Shown here: piece after piece, positions 27,055 to 37,525 of the stretch
How positions within the stretch are numbered: the first letter of the stretch is position 1
How the letters are laid out: the number at the start of each line of letters is the position of its first letter
NCBI RefSeq assembly: GCF_902170785.1
Contig: NZ_CABHYG010000004.1
Span: 868,001-932,000, forward strand
Origin: Yersinia proxima
GTDB taxonomy: Bacteria; Pseudomonadota; Gammaproteobacteria; Enterobacterales; Enterobacteriaceae
Length of the DNA: 64,000 bases
Reading direction: 5' to 3'
Program-made: the position numbers and the translations under genes
The notes under the pieces: model-generated
Databases searched by the model: none
Seen by the model: the letters and a program-made list of their open reading frames with translations, nothing else
What the model was told of the DNA's origin: nothing

Positions 27055-28038
27055 CTAGCGCCATAAGAATTTTTCCGGCAATGTCACACCGAGAATTTCC
27101 TCACGAGCTATTTTCCAAAACTGTCGGATTTCATTTTTCACACCGGCACTATCAATTCCCAGTGCTTTAAACACCAGCCCGCAATCATTCGGTAAGCGCG
27201 TTGCCCCACTGGCAATACCGCCTTTAATATCAAAATGGGCCGGTACTCGCGCCAGAATGCGGTCATGATGTTCTTTGGGGGTTAATAAGATCACATTGCC
27301 GAATGCATCAAACGATTGCATTACCCCAATGGCATCAAGACTTTCTGACTTCGGTTCCAGCACATATTTCTCAACAAACAACTCTTTACCTGCTGGCTGT
27401 TCTTTACCCAAAAAAACGTGTGCCGCCACGCGGGAGGAATAAACATCAAAACCAAAGCGTTCGTCTGCATGGTGATATTTACGCCCAGACATCAGCACTT
27501 CCGAATAAATCGCCGTCGCCGTAGGATGAATATTAATGGTGGTATCAGTAATAAAACGCGAATTACGATGTGGAATAAGTGGGTCTGGCATAAATTCAAG
27601 ATACCCTCCCTCTTCCACCGTAAAATTCTGTATCTGCGACGCGTAGTTGGCATTCATCATATGAACTTTGGTCGCTGACTGCGTAGTGACATGGGCGCAA
27701 GCGCCCGCCTCCACAATCACGTCAGTGGCCAGACGGTCACCTTGTAAAATGCATCCTGAAGTCGAGATCATGGTGACACAAGGTAGTTCGGGCATTTCTT
27801 CATCCCAGTACAGCGCTTTTTGCACCATTGAGGGCACCCGTCTTTCCATTTCGGCCAAAATACTGCGATGTTCACGTTTGGCAAATCTCAGTTTGAGATA
27901 GCCGCTTTTCCCTACCGCCCCGCTACGCATTTGCGCCGGTTCATCTTGGTATTCCGCGAGTTCCGGCGCGTTGATACCTAATGCGTGAGCGCGAACCCGT
28001 GAAGGAGTTTCCACGATATTCTGGCTCTGCGATGTCAT
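27055..28038 (-). CDS. ureD: Urease accessory protein UreD
   Basis: A 327-residue UreD (UreH-type) protein with family blocks [42 protein letters not shown] and [19 protein letters not shown] sequence. UreD binds apo-urease and scaffolds the UreF-UreG complex that inserts nickel. It is about 40 residues longer at the N-terminus than many homologues. Its ATG overlaps the ureG stop by 4 nt, so they are translationally coupled. Confidence 0.93.
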   Translation of the reverse strand: MTSQSQNIVETPSRVRAHALGINAPELAEYQDEPAQMRSGAVGKSGYLKLRFAKREHRSILAEMERRVPSMVQKALYWDEEMPELPCVTMISTSGCILQGDRLATDVIVEAGACAHVTTQSATKVHMMNANYASQIQNFTVEEGGYLEFMPDPLIPHRNSRFITDTTINIHPTATAIYSEVLMSGRKYHHADERFGFDVYSSRVAAHVFLGKEQPAGKELFVEKYVLEPKSESLDAIGVMQSFDAFGNVILLTPKEHHDRILARVPAHFDIKGGIASGATRLPNDCGLVFKALGIDSAGVKNEIRQFWKIAREEILGVTLPEKFLWR

Positions 28039-28700
28039 GCATGTTCTCCTTGTGGCTGCACATGGGTAAACAAGAAATCGCGCATAATCATATCCACCAA
28101 CTCTTCAATGCCCTGCCCGGTTTTGCAGTTGGTCAGAATATAAGGGCGCTCGCCACGCACCACTTTGGTGTCACTTTCCATCACATCCAGGCTGGCACCG
28201 ACATAAGGGGCGAGGTCAATTTTGTTGATGACAAGAATGTCCGCCTGAACCAAACCTGGACCATTTTTACGCGGGATTTTTTCCCCTTCCGCCACATCGA
28301 TGACATAGATATAGAAGTCGGCCAAGGCCGGGCTAAAGGTCAGTGTCAGGTTATCGCCACCGCTTTCAATCATGATGAGATCGCTGTCAGGGAAGCGCTC
28401 TTCCATTTCTTCCACTGCAGCAATATTCATACTTGGATCTTCGCGCACCGCAGTATGCGGGCAAGCACCGGTTTCGACCCCGAGGATCTTCTCTTCATCC
28501 AGAATGCCTTTCAGGGTACGTTTCACCTGTTTGGCATCCTCGGTGGTGACGATGTCATTGGTAATGATCAGCGGCTTAATACCCCGTTTGATCAGAATAG
28601 GGGTGATCACTTCGATAATGGCGGTTTTACCTGAACCCACCGGGCCACCAATACCAATGCGGGTGATCTTTTTGCGTTTATCGGTTGAATGGCTATTCAC
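28035..28700 (-). CDS. ureG: Urease accessory GTPase UreG
   Basis: A 221-residue SIMIBI-class GTPase. The P-loop GGPVGSGKT lies at about 18-26; the metal-binding CPH motif is in [24 protein letters not shown] and the NKID base-recognition motif are also present. GTP hydrolysis by UreG drives delivery of nickel to the urease active site. It is co-directional between ureF and ureD, with about 100 bp to ureF. Confidence 0.95.
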   Translation of the reverse strand: MNSHSTDKRKKITRIGIGGPVGSGKTAIIEVITPILIKRGIKPLIITNDIVTTEDAKQVKRTLKGILDEEKILGVETGACPHTAVREDPSMNIAAVEEMEERFPDSDLIMIESGGDNLTLTFSPALADFYIYVIDVAEGEKIPRKNGPGLVQADILVINKIDLAPYVGASLDVMESDTKVVRGERPYILTNCKTGQGIEELVDMIMRDFLFTHVQPQGEHA

Positions 28701-28800
28701 GGGGTCATCCTCTCAATTTAATCTGTTTTTGGTTCTGTACTCGGTCAGCAGAAAAACCCAGCACTCAGAAGTCATTTTTATCAATCAGTTAAGTAGTCGA

Positions 28801-29487
28801 TCAGTTACTAAACAGGCGAACGTGCGCTTTCACATGCACCGCCGCCAAAACATCCACAATCGGGACATAAGAAGACATCTGGTCAATATCGCCAATTTCG
28901 GCAATATCGCAGAACTTCTCGATGTCGTGGTTTAATTCAAACAAGATATGCTGTGTGTCGAAGTGGGTAACGCGCATCAAGCGCATGGCCGCACTTAATA
29001 TCGTCATCGCCACGCCATATTGGTGCATCACCACCACTTCGCGCTGCCCAATCCCCTGGGCGGCCATCACCACCGCCTGAGTGACCGGGTAAGTCCCCGC
29101 GGTATTGCCATTTTTTATCTGTTCCAGCCACCAGCTGATCAGCGGATGCTCCACCACATGGATTGACATCTCCGCCAGTTTTTTCCCCATCCGGGTTGCC
29201 ATCAGGCGGCTTTCTTCATTGAGTTTGCGGTTATTCACCGCCCAATCAGCACGGATAATACCGTCACGATCGTCGGCTACTACAGCCCGATGGGCAGCAA
29301 CCACCCCCATACCATCACAACTGGCCGCTTGTTTTAGAGCGGTCAATACGAAGCCTTTTAATGTCGGTACGTCGCGTACCACGCCAGTTTGGATGGCGGA
29401 CTCCACGCCATTGGAAAACGTGAAAGCCCCGACCGGCAGTACGGAATCACCAAATTGCATGATACGAATCAGATCTGATGCATTCAT
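28801..29487 (-). CDS. ureF: Urease accessory protein UreF
   Basis: A 228-residue, mostly helical UreF protein with the family opening [24 protein letters not shown] and the arginine-rich central segment [18 protein letters not shown]. UreF bridges UreD and UreG and controls GTPase activity during nickel insertion. It begins 21 nt after ureE. Confidence 0.93.
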   Translation of the reverse strand: MNASDLIRIMQFGDSVLPVGAFTFSNGVESAIQTGVVRDVPTLKGFVLTALKQAASCDGMGVVAAHRAVVADDRDGIIRADWAVNNRKLNEESRLMATRMGKKLAEMSIHVVEHPLISWWLEQIKNGNTAGTYPVTQAVVMAAQGIGQREVVVMHQYGVAMTILSAAMRLMRVTHFDTQHILFELNHDIEKFCDIAEIGDIDQMSSYVPIVDVLAAVHVKAHVRLFSN

Positions 29488-29508
29488 TGCGGTGCCTCCC
29501 TGCCAGAA

Positions 29509-30207
29509 TCAGTGTTTATGGTCGTGGTCGTGATCGCCGTGGCTATGACTATGACTGTGGTCGTGGTCATGGCTATGTGTATGCCCATCGCCGTGGGAAT
29601 GAATCGCGTGAACATGTAAGCCGGAGCCATGAGGTTCATCCAAAGGGCTGGCGACATGCACATGAGTATCGGTATCTTCAGCCCCGCCAAATAGCAGGCG
29701 CGCTTCAGAATTACTGAGTAATGGCAGAATTTCCGCCCCTTTAACAAAACGGAAAGGTAAATGCTGGAAGCCGTGGGTTCTCATCACGGAATCCATCATG
29801 GTGGTGGCAACCGTCAGAGGCACATAGACCTCGTTATTTTTCGTAACTGCTTTCCAGTGCTGGTTACCCAGTGCATGCCCTAGCTCAAAGCAGGTTTTAA
29901 TCAATTCATCCGGTGAACGACTTTTCAGTTCACTCAGATCGATAACCATGACATCGCGCAAATTAATTTGTACCACCACCGCGACATGGGTTTTTTCATC
30001 CCACGCCAGCACATCCCCATCAGCCAGAACGACGTGGCGGTCGAGCGAAATACCCAAATCTAACCCCTGCGTGCTGAGTTTACGGCAACGGCTTTTTTGC
30101 GCTTCCCGTTGATCCAAAACCAAGAGATCAAAAGTGGCGTCTTTGAGTTTCTCTTGCCAAACCGGATCTTTTTTCACATTGCCAAGAATGTGCTCTATCA
30201 AAATCAT
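29509..30207 (-). CDS. ureE: Urease accessory nickel chaperone UreE
   Basis: A 232-residue UreE. After an N-terminal substrate-binding-like domain and a metal-binding domain ([22 protein letters not shown], with the dimer-interface histidine), the last 40 residues are a histidine- and aspartate-rich tail ([20 protein letters not shown] and more). UreE stores nickel and hands it to UreG. The start at 30207 ([11 protein letters not shown]) follows AAGGAG; the longer frame to 30324 lacks family sequence. The 220-bp gap to ureC holds a tandem repeat. Confidence 0.93.
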   Translation of the reverse strand: MILIEHILGNVKKDPVWQEKLKDATFDLLVLDQREAQKSRCRKLSTQGLDLGISLDRHVVLADGDVLAWDEKTHVAVVVQINLRDVMVIDLSELKSRSPDELIKTCFELGHALGNQHWKAVTKNNEVYVPLTVATTMMDSVMRTHGFQHLPFRFVKGAEILPLLSNSEARLLFGGAEDTDTHVHVASPLDEPHGSGLHVHAIHSHGDGHTHSHDHDHSHSHSHGDHDHDHKH

Positions 30208-30380
30208 GTATTGACTCCTTGCCTGTATTTTTGGCAAAAGCCAGTTGCCCACAGTAATGAAATCCGTTTCTGTGCCACACATCCCGGCCATCGTTGGTCG
30301 CCCCATCCAATAGCCAGATGACACTTACCATGAGCAAACTGAATGCTTAATAAACTGGATTTGAGTCCAGATTTATCCGC

Positions 30381-30444
30381 TAACCAAAGCCTTTATCAAC
30401 CAAAGCCCTTATTAACCAAAGCTCTTATTAACCAAAGAAATAAC
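30381..30444 (-). repeat. 16-bp tandem repeat at the 3' end of ureC
   Basis: On the plus strand, units beginning YAACCAAAG occur at 30381, 30397, 30413 and 30429, the first three in a strict 16-bp period with near-identical sequence. The unit at 30429 overlaps the end of ureC; its stop codon (30428-30430) lies at the junction. Confidence 0.85.
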
Positions 30445-32146
30445 GTTGGTTCATCGACGCTGTATCAATAGGCTCACAGGTGGCATGTACGCCATTCACT
30501 TTCACCGCAAAGGTTTCAGGGTCCACTTCAATGTTTGGTGTTTGGTCATTACGCACCAGGTCATGTTTAGAGATGGTACGGCAGTTTTTAACCGCAATAA
30601 CCTGGCGATCCAGCCCGGCTTTCTCTTTCACGCCATCATCCAGCGCGGCCTGAGAAACGAAGGTGACGCAGGTGTCTTGCATGGTTTTACCCATTGCGCC
30701 AAACATTGGACGATAGAACACCGGTTGTGGGGTTGGTAATGAGGCGTTCGGATCACCCATTGCCGCCCAGTTGATCATGCCGCCTTTGATAACCATCTTA
30801 GGTTTTGCACCAAAGAAGCGCGGATCCCACAGCACCAGATCGGCCATTTTGCCCACTTCAACTGAACCGATGACATGACTGACACCTTGTGCAATCGCTG
30901 GGTTAATAGTGATTTTTGCCACATAGCGCAGGACGCGGAAGTTATCGTTACCCGGCGCATCTTCTGGCAATTTGCCGCGTGATGCTTTCATTGCGTTAGC
31001 CGTTTGCATTACACGTAACCAGTTTTCCCCAACACGCCCCATGGCTTGTGAGTCACTGGAGAACATGGAGATAACCCCCATATCGTGCAGAACGTTTTCT
31101 GCCGCGATGGTTTCCGGGCGCACGCGGCTTTCGGCAAAGGAGACGTCAGCAGGCACATTCGGGTTGAGGTTATGACACACCATGATCATGTCGAACAGTT
31201 CGGCCTGGCTGTTAACCCCGTATGGCAGGGTTGGGTTAGTCGAACTTGGTAGTACGTTAGGCTGGCTGGCAACACGGATGATATCCGGCGCATGGCCCCC
31301 GCCCGCACCCTCGGTGTGGAAGGTATGGATGGTGCGGCCTTCGAAGGCATCAATGGTATCTTCTACATAACCACATTCGTTCAAACTGTCGGTATGTACG
31401 GAAACCTGAATATCCATTTCGTCCGCCATCCGTAATGAATGGCGCAGGGCATTAGCTGTCGCACCCCAGTCTTCGTGAACTTTATAGCCGACAACACCGG
31501 CAATCGCCTGTTCCAACAGCGGGCCGCGGCCATAAGAGTTACCTTTACCCAGAATACCCACGTTGACTGGCAGGCCTTCAACTGAGCGCAACATCTGACG
31601 AATATTCCAAGGGCCAGGTGTAACTGTGGTCCCGTTAGTACCGTCGGTTGGGCCAATCCCACCACCAAAGAAGGTTGCCACGCCATTAGAGAGTGCATGG
31701 TAAGCCTGTTGTGGGGAGATTAAGTGAATGTGGCTATCAATACCGGCGGCGGTCAGAATCAAATGCTCACCGGAAATAGCGTCGGTGCTTACGCCCACGA
31801 CCATGCCGGGAGTCACGCCATCCATCACCCCTGGGTTACCACTTTTACCGATACCGGCAATTTTACCATCACGGATACCGACGTCGGCTTTGATAACCCC
31901 TAAACGAGCATCAACGATAGTGACGTTGGTTATGACTAAATCCAGTACACCGTTATCGCGGGTCAGATGGTTATTCGCGCCCATCCCGTCACGCAATGAC
32001 TTGCCCCCACCGTAAACCGACTCTTCACCATATCCACGCAGGTCTTTTTCGATTTCGATAAACAGATTGGTGTCACCCAAACGGATTTTATCGCCAGTCG
32101 TTGGGCCAAATAGACCCGCGTATTCTTGCCGAGAAATTTGAGGCAT
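30428..32146 (-). CDS. ureC: Urease alpha subunit UreC
   Basis: A 572-residue catalytic subunit. Nickel ligands are visible: His139 and His141 (SHIHL), the carbamylated Lys222 (GYKVHEDWG), His251 (SVHTDS), His277 (HTFHTEG) and Asp365 (SSDSQAMG). The flap carries Cys324 and the catalytic His325 in MVCHNLNP. It hydrolyses urea to ammonia and carbamate in the cytoplasm. The start MPQISRQEY at 32146 follows GGAG; the extension to 32185 is not family sequence. Residue 326 is Asn where many neutral-pH ureases have His. The gap to ureB holds an ERIC element. Confidence 0.95.
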   Translation of the reverse strand: MPQISRQEYAGLFGPTTGDKIRLGDTNLFIEIEKDLRGYGEESVYGGGKSLRDGMGANNHLTRDNGVLDLVITNVTIVDARLGVIKADVGIRDGKIAGIGKSGNPGVMDGVTPGMVVGVSTDAISGEHLILTAAGIDSHIHLISPQQAYHALSNGVATFFGGGIGPTDGTNGTTVTPGPWNIRQMLRSVEGLPVNVGILGKGNSYGRGPLLEQAIAGVVGYKVHEDWGATANALRHSLRMADEMDIQVSVHTDSLNECGYVEDTIDAFEGRTIHTFHTEGAGGGHAPDIIRVASQPNVLPSSTNPTLPYGVNSQAELFDMIMVCHNLNPNVPADVSFAESRVRPETIAAENVLHDMGVISMFSSDSQAMGRVGENWLRVMQTANAMKASRGKLPEDAPGNDNFRVLRYVAKITINPAIAQGVSHVIGSVEVGKMADLVLWDPRFFGAKPKMVIKGGMINWAAMGDPNASLPTPQPVFYRPMFGAMGKTMQDTCVTFVSQAALDDGVKEKAGLDRQVIAVKNCRTISKHDLVRNDQTPNIEVDPETFAVKVNGVHATCEPIDTASMNQRYFFG

Positions 32147-32174
32147 CTGTCGCTCCTTTCTTTTTCCGGTACGT

Positions 32175-32303
32175 GTAACCTTCATCTTTCAAGTTGCAGG
32201 TGTGTTAGCTACACTCGCTCACCCGAATCACTTACCTGTGTAAGCTCATCGGAACTCTCTCGTTTGCCGCCTTCCTGAAACTTGAAATCTATTGGTTATA
32301 GCC
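32175..32303. repeat. ERIC element between ureB and ureC
   Basis: TTTCAAGTTGCAGGTGTG, CACTTACCTGTGTAAGCTC and GCCGCCTTCCTGAAACTTGA match the ends and central palindrome of the enterobacterial repetitive intergenic consensus. It lies inside the urease operon and would be transcribed with it. Confidence 0.85.
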
Positions 32304-32348
32304 AATTACACGTATGCGAATTTCGATGATTTTTAGTTAGATAAGGTG

Positions 32349-32783
32349 TCATTTAGACGATTTGAAACCACGCTCAGCCGCACGACGAATAGCCTCTAGC
32401 TTATCCGGACGTTCGCTATTGGGAACGACGCCTTCACCGGTCCAACCATCCACCAGGTTGTTAAAACCATACAGTGTTTGCTTGCCACCAAAAGGAATCA
32501 GCGGAACTTCGGTTTCATCACCAGGTTCAAAACGGATGGCGGTTGTTGAAGAGATATTCAGCCTTTTTCCGTAAGCCGCAGCACGGTCAAACTCCAGTGC
32601 CCGGTTAGCTTCAAAGAAGTGGAAATGTGAACCCACCTGAATTGGCCGGTCACCGGTATTGCGAACCTTCACTTTGGTAACGGGTTTGTTTTCATTAAAG
32701 GTGATCGGTGTATCGGCTAAAATGCAACCACCCAATGGAGTATTTTGTTCTGCATTATCTTTAGTGCTTTTCTTTGCGCTCAT
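32349..32783 (-). CDS. ureB: Urease beta subunit UreB
   Basis: A 144-residue beta subunit. The family core GGCILADTPITFNENKPVTKV, GDRPIQVGSHFHFFEANRAL and RFEPGDETEVPLIPFGGK is complete. An N-terminal lysine-rich extension (MSAKKSTKDNAEQN) and a longer C-terminal tail (DKLEAIRRAAERGFKSSK) make it longer than the usual 100-110 residues, as in other Yersinia ureases. It forms the (UreABC)3 enzyme with UreA and UreC. Confidence 0.95.
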   Translation of the reverse strand: MSAKKSTKDNAEQNTPLGGCILADTPITFNENKPVTKVKVRNTGDRPIQVGSHFHFFEANRALEFDRAAAYGKRLNISSTTAIRFEPGDETEVPLIPFGGKQTLYGFNNLVDGWTGEGVVPNSERPDKLEAIRRAAERGFKSSK

Positions 32784-32837
32784 GCTTTGATCCTCTGCAA
32801 AATTCAGTTCAGGTTTTTACTCGCATGTTGCCGTCAC

Positions 32838-33140
32838 TCATTTGATAGGGTCGTGCACCGTGACCAAACGGCTACCGTCAGTAAAAATTGCTTCGACCTG
32901 AACATTCGGAATCAGATCAGCCACCCCGTCCATCACATCATCTTTTGTGAGAACTTTACTGGCTTCTTTCATCACATCCTCTACGGATTTGCCATCTCTG
33001 GCCCCTTCCATTGCAGTCACTGTGATAATAGAAACGGCTTCCGGATAATTGAGTTTCAAGCCACGCGCTTTGCGTTTGAACGCCACATCAGACAGCGTGT
33101 AGATCATGAGCTTTTCAACTTCTCTTGGGGTGAGCTGCAT
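32838..33140 (-). CDS. ureA: Urease gamma subunit UreA
   Basis: A 100-residue gamma subunit beginning [16 protein letters not shown], with the family core [16 protein letters not shown] and a central [12 protein letters not shown]. It is the first gene of the urease operon and follows an AGGAGGG ribosome-binding site. The promoter must lie in the 1.1-kb region upstream. Confidence 0.95.
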   Translation of the reverse strand: MQLTPREVEKLMIYTLSDVAFKRKARGLKLNYPEAVSIITVTAMEGARDGKSVEDVMKEASKVLTKDDVMDGVADLIPNVQVEAIFTDGSRLVTVHDPIK

Positions 33141-34289
33141 AAGCCCTCCTGTATCTGGTTAAGAAAGTGAAAGTGAGAAAAACAACCTACTAGCCTTATA
33201 ACTTGCCTTGCCTATAAAGGTTATCCCTTGTTATTGCTGATAAAAGTAGGTTTTTGACGCCTGTTAAATGAGAATATTTCAGAATTGAAGCGTATCCTCC
33301 TGTATATCTTGTGAGATTCTTCGTTTGAATTCTGACTTTACATTTTAATTACCATCAATCTGCTGCCAGATATTTATCCTGTAACCTTTAATATCGCGAA
33401 CAGGCTAAAAACGACGAGCATTATCCATTCCCATCGCAGATAGCTGCGACAGGGCATAGGGCATTATCCCGTTAAGTTTATTTGTATGATGATTTTTTCG
33501 GATAGGTATTTTTTACCGCTTTTAGTTATCTCAAGCAACCATGAAATAGTGTTTATTAATATTTTTTTACTAAAATAGAAAAGCATTACTGCGCTTATCC
33601 ACAGTAAAAAATATAGTGAAGAACTAATTAATCGTTTGCGTTCTATAGCTAATGCCATAGCTACCGAATCCCTTTATTTAACACCTGACTTCAGTATGTT
33701 TTTTTGTAATAGAGATACCGTTAAATCAACCAATTACTATAAAAAATCGTCTATGATCAATATAGACCAAAAACGGAAAAATTCATCATTAATTGCAAAT
33801 TTAATAAAAATGACTATATAAAACAATGAAAATATTTAAAAAAAACAAACAAAATCAACAAGATAAATCGAAATGGTAGTGAGTTTATATTTATCGCAAA
33901 TAAAGTCAGTGGAGAGTTAACATCGATAATCCATGCAAAAAAAATAAATAAATAATCAGTACAAACCACAAGGAAACTCAAACACCCATAATAGGGTATA
34001 AAACACAAACTCACCTTAATCTCATATCAATAACTGAGTTTAAATTTACCACGAATATATACTCACCAACTCATAGCCCGTCGGTGTAAAGTTATCTGGC
34101 CGCTGTGTTAATTCTTATTACCTTATTTGGCGCATGTCTATTTTTAGCTATTTAAGAGTAATATGATCTCAATCAATACATTTATAATATGACATCACTA
34201 AAAAACAACTTATCCGGAGAGCCATTATCACGTCACATTATTATTTTATTGTTAAGATTTTATTTATCTCTAATTAATTATCATTGGAT
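33141..34289. other. Long AT-rich leader between the ynt and urease operons
   Basis: About 1.15 kb without a supported gene. The DNA is very AT-rich, especially 33480-34290. It must contain the ureA promoter. No ureR-like regulator, tRNA, ERIC element or clear terminator is visible. Confidence 0.65.
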
Positions 34290-34955
34290 CTATCCTGTTT
34301 TTATCATCGCCAAACCAAGATGAGGCTTAACCACTGGCCGTGGATAAAGAGGCTTTTCACTCTCTCGCTCAGGTATCCATATACGTGAGCACACCTTTTC
34401 CAATAAAGATTTATTATGACTGAAAACAATTAGGCCTAACGGCCGACGAGCTGCTTCCTCCAATAACACTTGCCAAATTTGAGCCTGAATATGAGCATCA
34501 AGTTGTGCGGTAACTTCGTCGGCAATTAAATAGCAGGTCCGCGGGTCCAGGGCGCGCAGCAGAGCAATTCGCGCGAGTTCCCCGCCAGATAATTCATCAG
34601 GTCGGCGTTTTAGCCAAACCGGGTTTATAGCCATTCGTTCAAACCATTGTGTATCGGGTCGCCAGGCATCGTGCAAACTCTCGCCGGTTGTCCGGTAAGG
34701 ATTGAAACTTTGTTCAGGGTGCTGAGGTACTAATTGAACCGGGCAATAACCTTTTTTAGCCAGTGGTGCACCGCCGATTAGAATTTGCCCAGATGTTGCC
34801 GATTGCCATTGTGCTAATACTCGCCCTAAGGTGGTTTTGCCAAAACCACTGGGTGCGGAAATCCCCAATCGCTCCCCCGGCTTCAGCGAAAATGAGACCG
34901 AATCCCACAGCCGTTTCCCCCCTTGTTCAATGGTCAGATTATCGACACTAAACAT
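34290..34955 (-). CDS. yntE: Nickel/peptide-type ABC transporter ATPase (YntE-like)
   Basis: A 221-residue ATPase with Walker A GISAPSGFGKTT, signature LSGGELARIALLRAL, Walker B YLIADEVTAQLD and a switch histidine in FSHNKSLL. It pairs with the other ATPase encoded just before it. The start is the ATG at 34955, which overlaps the end of yntD and has GGAGG 7 nt upstream. The ynt genes of Yersinia encode a nickel importer linked to urease. The closing tail is short, and the Walker A has Pro where many have Gly. Confidence 0.85.
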   Translation of the reverse strand: MFSVDNLTIEQGGKRLWDSVSFSLKPGERLGISAPSGFGKTTLGRVLAQWQSATSGQILIGGAPLAKKGYCPVQLVPQHPEQSFNPYRTTGESLHDAWRPDTQWFERMAINPVWLKRRPDELSGGELARIALLRALDPRTCYLIADEVTAQLDAHIQAQIWQVLLEEAARRPLGLIVFSHNKSLLEKVCSRIWIPERESEKPLYPRPVVKPHLGLAMIKTG

Positions 34956-35754
34956 ATTCAGCCACCTCCGCCGGTGACATTTTCTGGCTGACAAATTGCT
35001 GCTCCGGCAAGGCCGCCCAGAGCGATTGTAACCACGGGCTACCGCCGTTATTTTTCAGCTCTTCAGCACTCAATGTTTCGTGCAATTCACCTTTATGTAA
35101 TACCGCAATCTTATCGGCAAAGCGCGCCGCCAGAGCTAAGTCATGAGTGACCCATAAAATACCGCGCCCTTGCTGACAAAAAGCGCGTAAATGGGTCAAT
35201 AACTGGCAAGCATGCTCATCATCAAGCCATGAAGTCACTTCATCCGCCAGAATATAACGAGCATTAGTTAGGGTTGCACAACTGGTCAGCACTCGTTTTG
35301 CCATACCGCCAGAGAGTTGTCGCGGGAAGTCATGGACCAACCCCGGTGCGAGATTGTAGGTTTGCAGTTGCAGCGCGACATCTTCCAGTCGCAATTTTAC
35401 CCCGCTGAGTTGGGCGGCTCGGGTCATCTGTGACCCCACTTTTATCAGAGGATTCAGGGCGCTAACCCCTTGCGGGACATAACATAAGGTTTTGCCGCGC
35501 CGTTCAATTTTATCTTGGGCGCACAGAACTTCTCCATCCAGAATAATCTCACCACGGCAACGCATGTTTTCTGGTAACAAGCCCAATACACTTTGCAGTA
35601 ACAGGCTCTTCCCTTCACCACTCCCCCCGACCAACGCGACCAATTCCCCTGGGTTTACTTCCAAAGAAATATTATTCAGCAAAGGGTGCCAGTTTTTCCG
35701 ACCTAGCCAGCGATAATGGGCAACATCAATGGCAAACCTTGAAAATCTCAGCAT
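34948..35754 (-). CDS. yntD: Nickel/peptide-type ABC transporter ATPase (YntD-like)
   Basis: A 268-residue ATPase of the oligopeptide/nickel family: Walker A LVGGSGEGKSLL, signature LSGGMAKRVLTSC, Walker B YILADEVTSWLDDE, switch WVTHDLALAARF. It starts at the ATG at 35754, which overlaps the yntC stop by one base (TGATG), so translation is coupled. It probably works with YntE to power nickel import. Confidence 0.87.
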   Translation of the reverse strand: MLRFSRFAIDVAHYRWLGRKNWHPLLNNISLEVNPGELVALVGGSGEGKSLLLQSVLGLLPENMRCRGEIILDGEVLCAQDKIERRGKTLCYVPQGVSALNPLIKVGSQMTRAAQLSGVKLRLEDVALQLQTYNLAPGLVHDFPRQLSGGMAKRVLTSCATLTNARYILADEVTSWLDDEHACQLLTHLRAFCQQGRGILWVTHDLALAARFADKIAVLHKGELHETLSAEELKNNGGSPWLQSLWAALPEQQFVSQKMSPAEVAEYV

Positions 35755-36560
35755 CAGGCTATCCTCACCCACAGTTGTTGCAGTGCTCGGGCAAACTGGT
35801 CAAATATCAGTACCAACCCGACCAAAATCAGACCTGGGAAAAATGCCAGCCACCATGCACCACTGCTCAGATAACGAAGTGCATCGGCCAATAAAATCCC
35901 CAACGACGGTTCATGAGGCGACAACCCAAACCCTAAAAAACTCAGTGCCGCACTGTGTAACACCGCATGGGGGAACATCAGCAGCGTGCCAACAATCCAT
36001 TGTGGTAGTAATAACGGTAGCAGATGATGACGCCAACGGTAAAAATTACTATTACCTAAGCGATGTGAGAGCATCACATAATCAGTTTCACGAATACGTA
36101 AAATCTCAGCGCGTAAAATCAAGGCCAGTTTTGGCCAGTGAGTTAATGCCACCGCCAAAATAACGCCGTGCTTCCCTCCCCCCAAAGTGAAACAGATCAG
36201 TACCAATAAGAGTAAATGCGGTAAGGCCAGCATACTGTCAATTAATCCGCGGATCAGATAATCCAGCGTTTTATTTATTGAACATAAGCTGGCAGTAAGC
36301 ATCGCCAACACCCCACTGGCAAAGGCTGCAATCAAGCCGATTTGCAGACTGGTAGTCATTCCCTGAAAACAGCGCAACCACAGATCACGCCCTAAGCTGT
36401 CGGTGCCAAACCAATAAGCCGGTGACGGCGGCTGGCGGCGGGCCATTAAATCCATTGGAATTTCAATGGGGTATATTGCCCATCCGTAAACAACCAATGT
36501 GGCTAATAGCGCTAAGGAAACAAAAAGCCGGAATAAAGCTCGGTTTGGGTTATAAGTCAT
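35754..36560 (-). CDS. yntC: Nickel/peptide-type ABC permease (YntC-like)
   Basis: A 268-residue permease of the DppC/NikC type with about six membrane segments. The N-terminal YWFGTDSLGRDLWLRCFQG motif is the DppC/NikC signature, and EILRIRETDYVMLSHRLG is the cytoplasmic EAA loop contacting the ATPases. It overlaps yntB by 4 nt. It forms the channel with YntB. Confidence 0.88.
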   Translation of the reverse strand: MTYNPNRALFRLFVSLALLATLVVYGWAIYPIEIPMDLMARRQPPSPAYWFGTDSLGRDLWLRCFQGMTTSLQIGLIAAFASGVLAMLTASLCSINKTLDYLIRGLIDSMLALPHLLLLVLICFTLGGGKHGVILAVALTHWPKLALILRAEILRIRETDYVMLSHRLGNSNFYRWRHHLLPLLLPQWIVGTLLMFPHAVLHSAALSFLGFGLSPHEPSLGILLADALRYLSSGAWWLAFFPGLILVGLVLIFDQFARALQQLWVRIA

Positions 36561-37525
36561 AATTGCCGCGCGGCCCCCCTGTTCAAGCGGTGTAACAGGG
36601 CATTGGCGATGCTGTTACCACAAAAGACCAAGATGGCGCAAAACATCACAATCCCCATCAATAACGGAATATCGCCGTGTAACCCGGCATCAATGGTCGC
36701 CTGCCCCAACCCTGGGTAAGCAAAAACTTTCTCCGCTAATAAAGATCCACCTAACAATTCGCCTACCGAGGCAAATTGCAGACACAGCGCGGGGGTAATG
36801 GCATGACGCAAAATATGGAAATTGACCAAGGGCCACCCTTTATCTCCCTGCGCTTGTGCATAACGAATAAATTCACTGTTCATCACTTCAGCCACCCGAG
36901 CACGGGTATGCAGCGCAATATTACCGACACCCAGTAATCCTAACGCCAGCATTGGCAGAATAAGATGATGCAGTTTGTCACTCCAACTGGCTGTTTCAGC
37001 ATTACTTCCGGGAGTCCACGCACAGCAAATCGGCGCCCAGTTCAGTTTCACTGCAAATAATGACAGCAGTAATAAACCAATCCAGAAAGTCGGCAATGAG
37101 GCTAATAAATAGGACAGGCTCGAGATAACACGATCCGGCCAGCGGTTAAGGTAGCGCCCCGCCGTCAACCCTAGTAATAACCCGACAATGCCAGAGAATA
37201 ACCATGCCGAAAATAGCAATGCGAACGAGGTAGTAAAACGCTCTCCGATAACTTGCGAGACCGGCGCGTTATATAACATCGAATAACCGAAATCCCCTTG
37301 TAATACTTGGGTAAACCAATGTAGAAAACGCTGCCACAAAGGTAAATCCAGCCCCCAGCGTGCAGCAATCAGTGGGTACTGCTCCGGTGGCACATGCAGT
37401 AAATCACTGCCGATATAGGCGCGTATTGGGTCAACGGGAGAGAAACTCAGTAGCGTAAAGGTGCCTACTGCCGTGACCAGCAGCAGGCAAGCTAAACGCA
37501 GGGTAAATAGCGAAATCCCCTTCAT
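36557..37525 (-). CDS. yntB: Nickel/peptide-type ABC permease (YntB-like)
   Basis: A 322-residue permease of the DppB/NikB type with about six membrane segments. FSPVDPIRAYIGSDLL near the start and the GDFGYSMLYNAPVSQVIGER motif are typical; the EAA-like loop is around EFIRYAQAQGDKGW. I start at the ATG at 37525, overlapping the yntA stop by one base (TAATG). An in-frame codon at 37540 inside yntA is less likely. Confidence 0.88.
   Translation of the reverse strand: MKGISLFTLRLACLLLVTAVGTFTLLSFSPVDPIRAYIGSDLLHVPPEQYPLIAARWGLDLPLWQRFLHWFTQVLQGDFGYSMLYNAPVSQVIGERFTTSFALLFSAWLFSGIVGLLLGLTAGRYLNRWPDRVISSLSYLLASLPTFWIGLLLLSLFAVKLNWAPICCAWTPGSNAETASWSDKLHHLILPMLALGLLGVGNIALHTRARVAEVMNSEFIRYAQAQGDKGWPLVNFHILRHAITPALCLQFASVGELLGGSLLAEKVFAYPGLGQATIDAGLHGDIPLLMGIVMFCAILVFCGNSIANALLHRLNRGAARQL

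Noticed and set aside
27981..28634. Plus-strand 217-residue frame across ureG
   Set aside because: Antisense shadow of ureG with no family features.
33464..34014. Small frames upstream of ureA
   Set aside because: Short AT-driven frames without ribosome-binding sites or recognisable domains.
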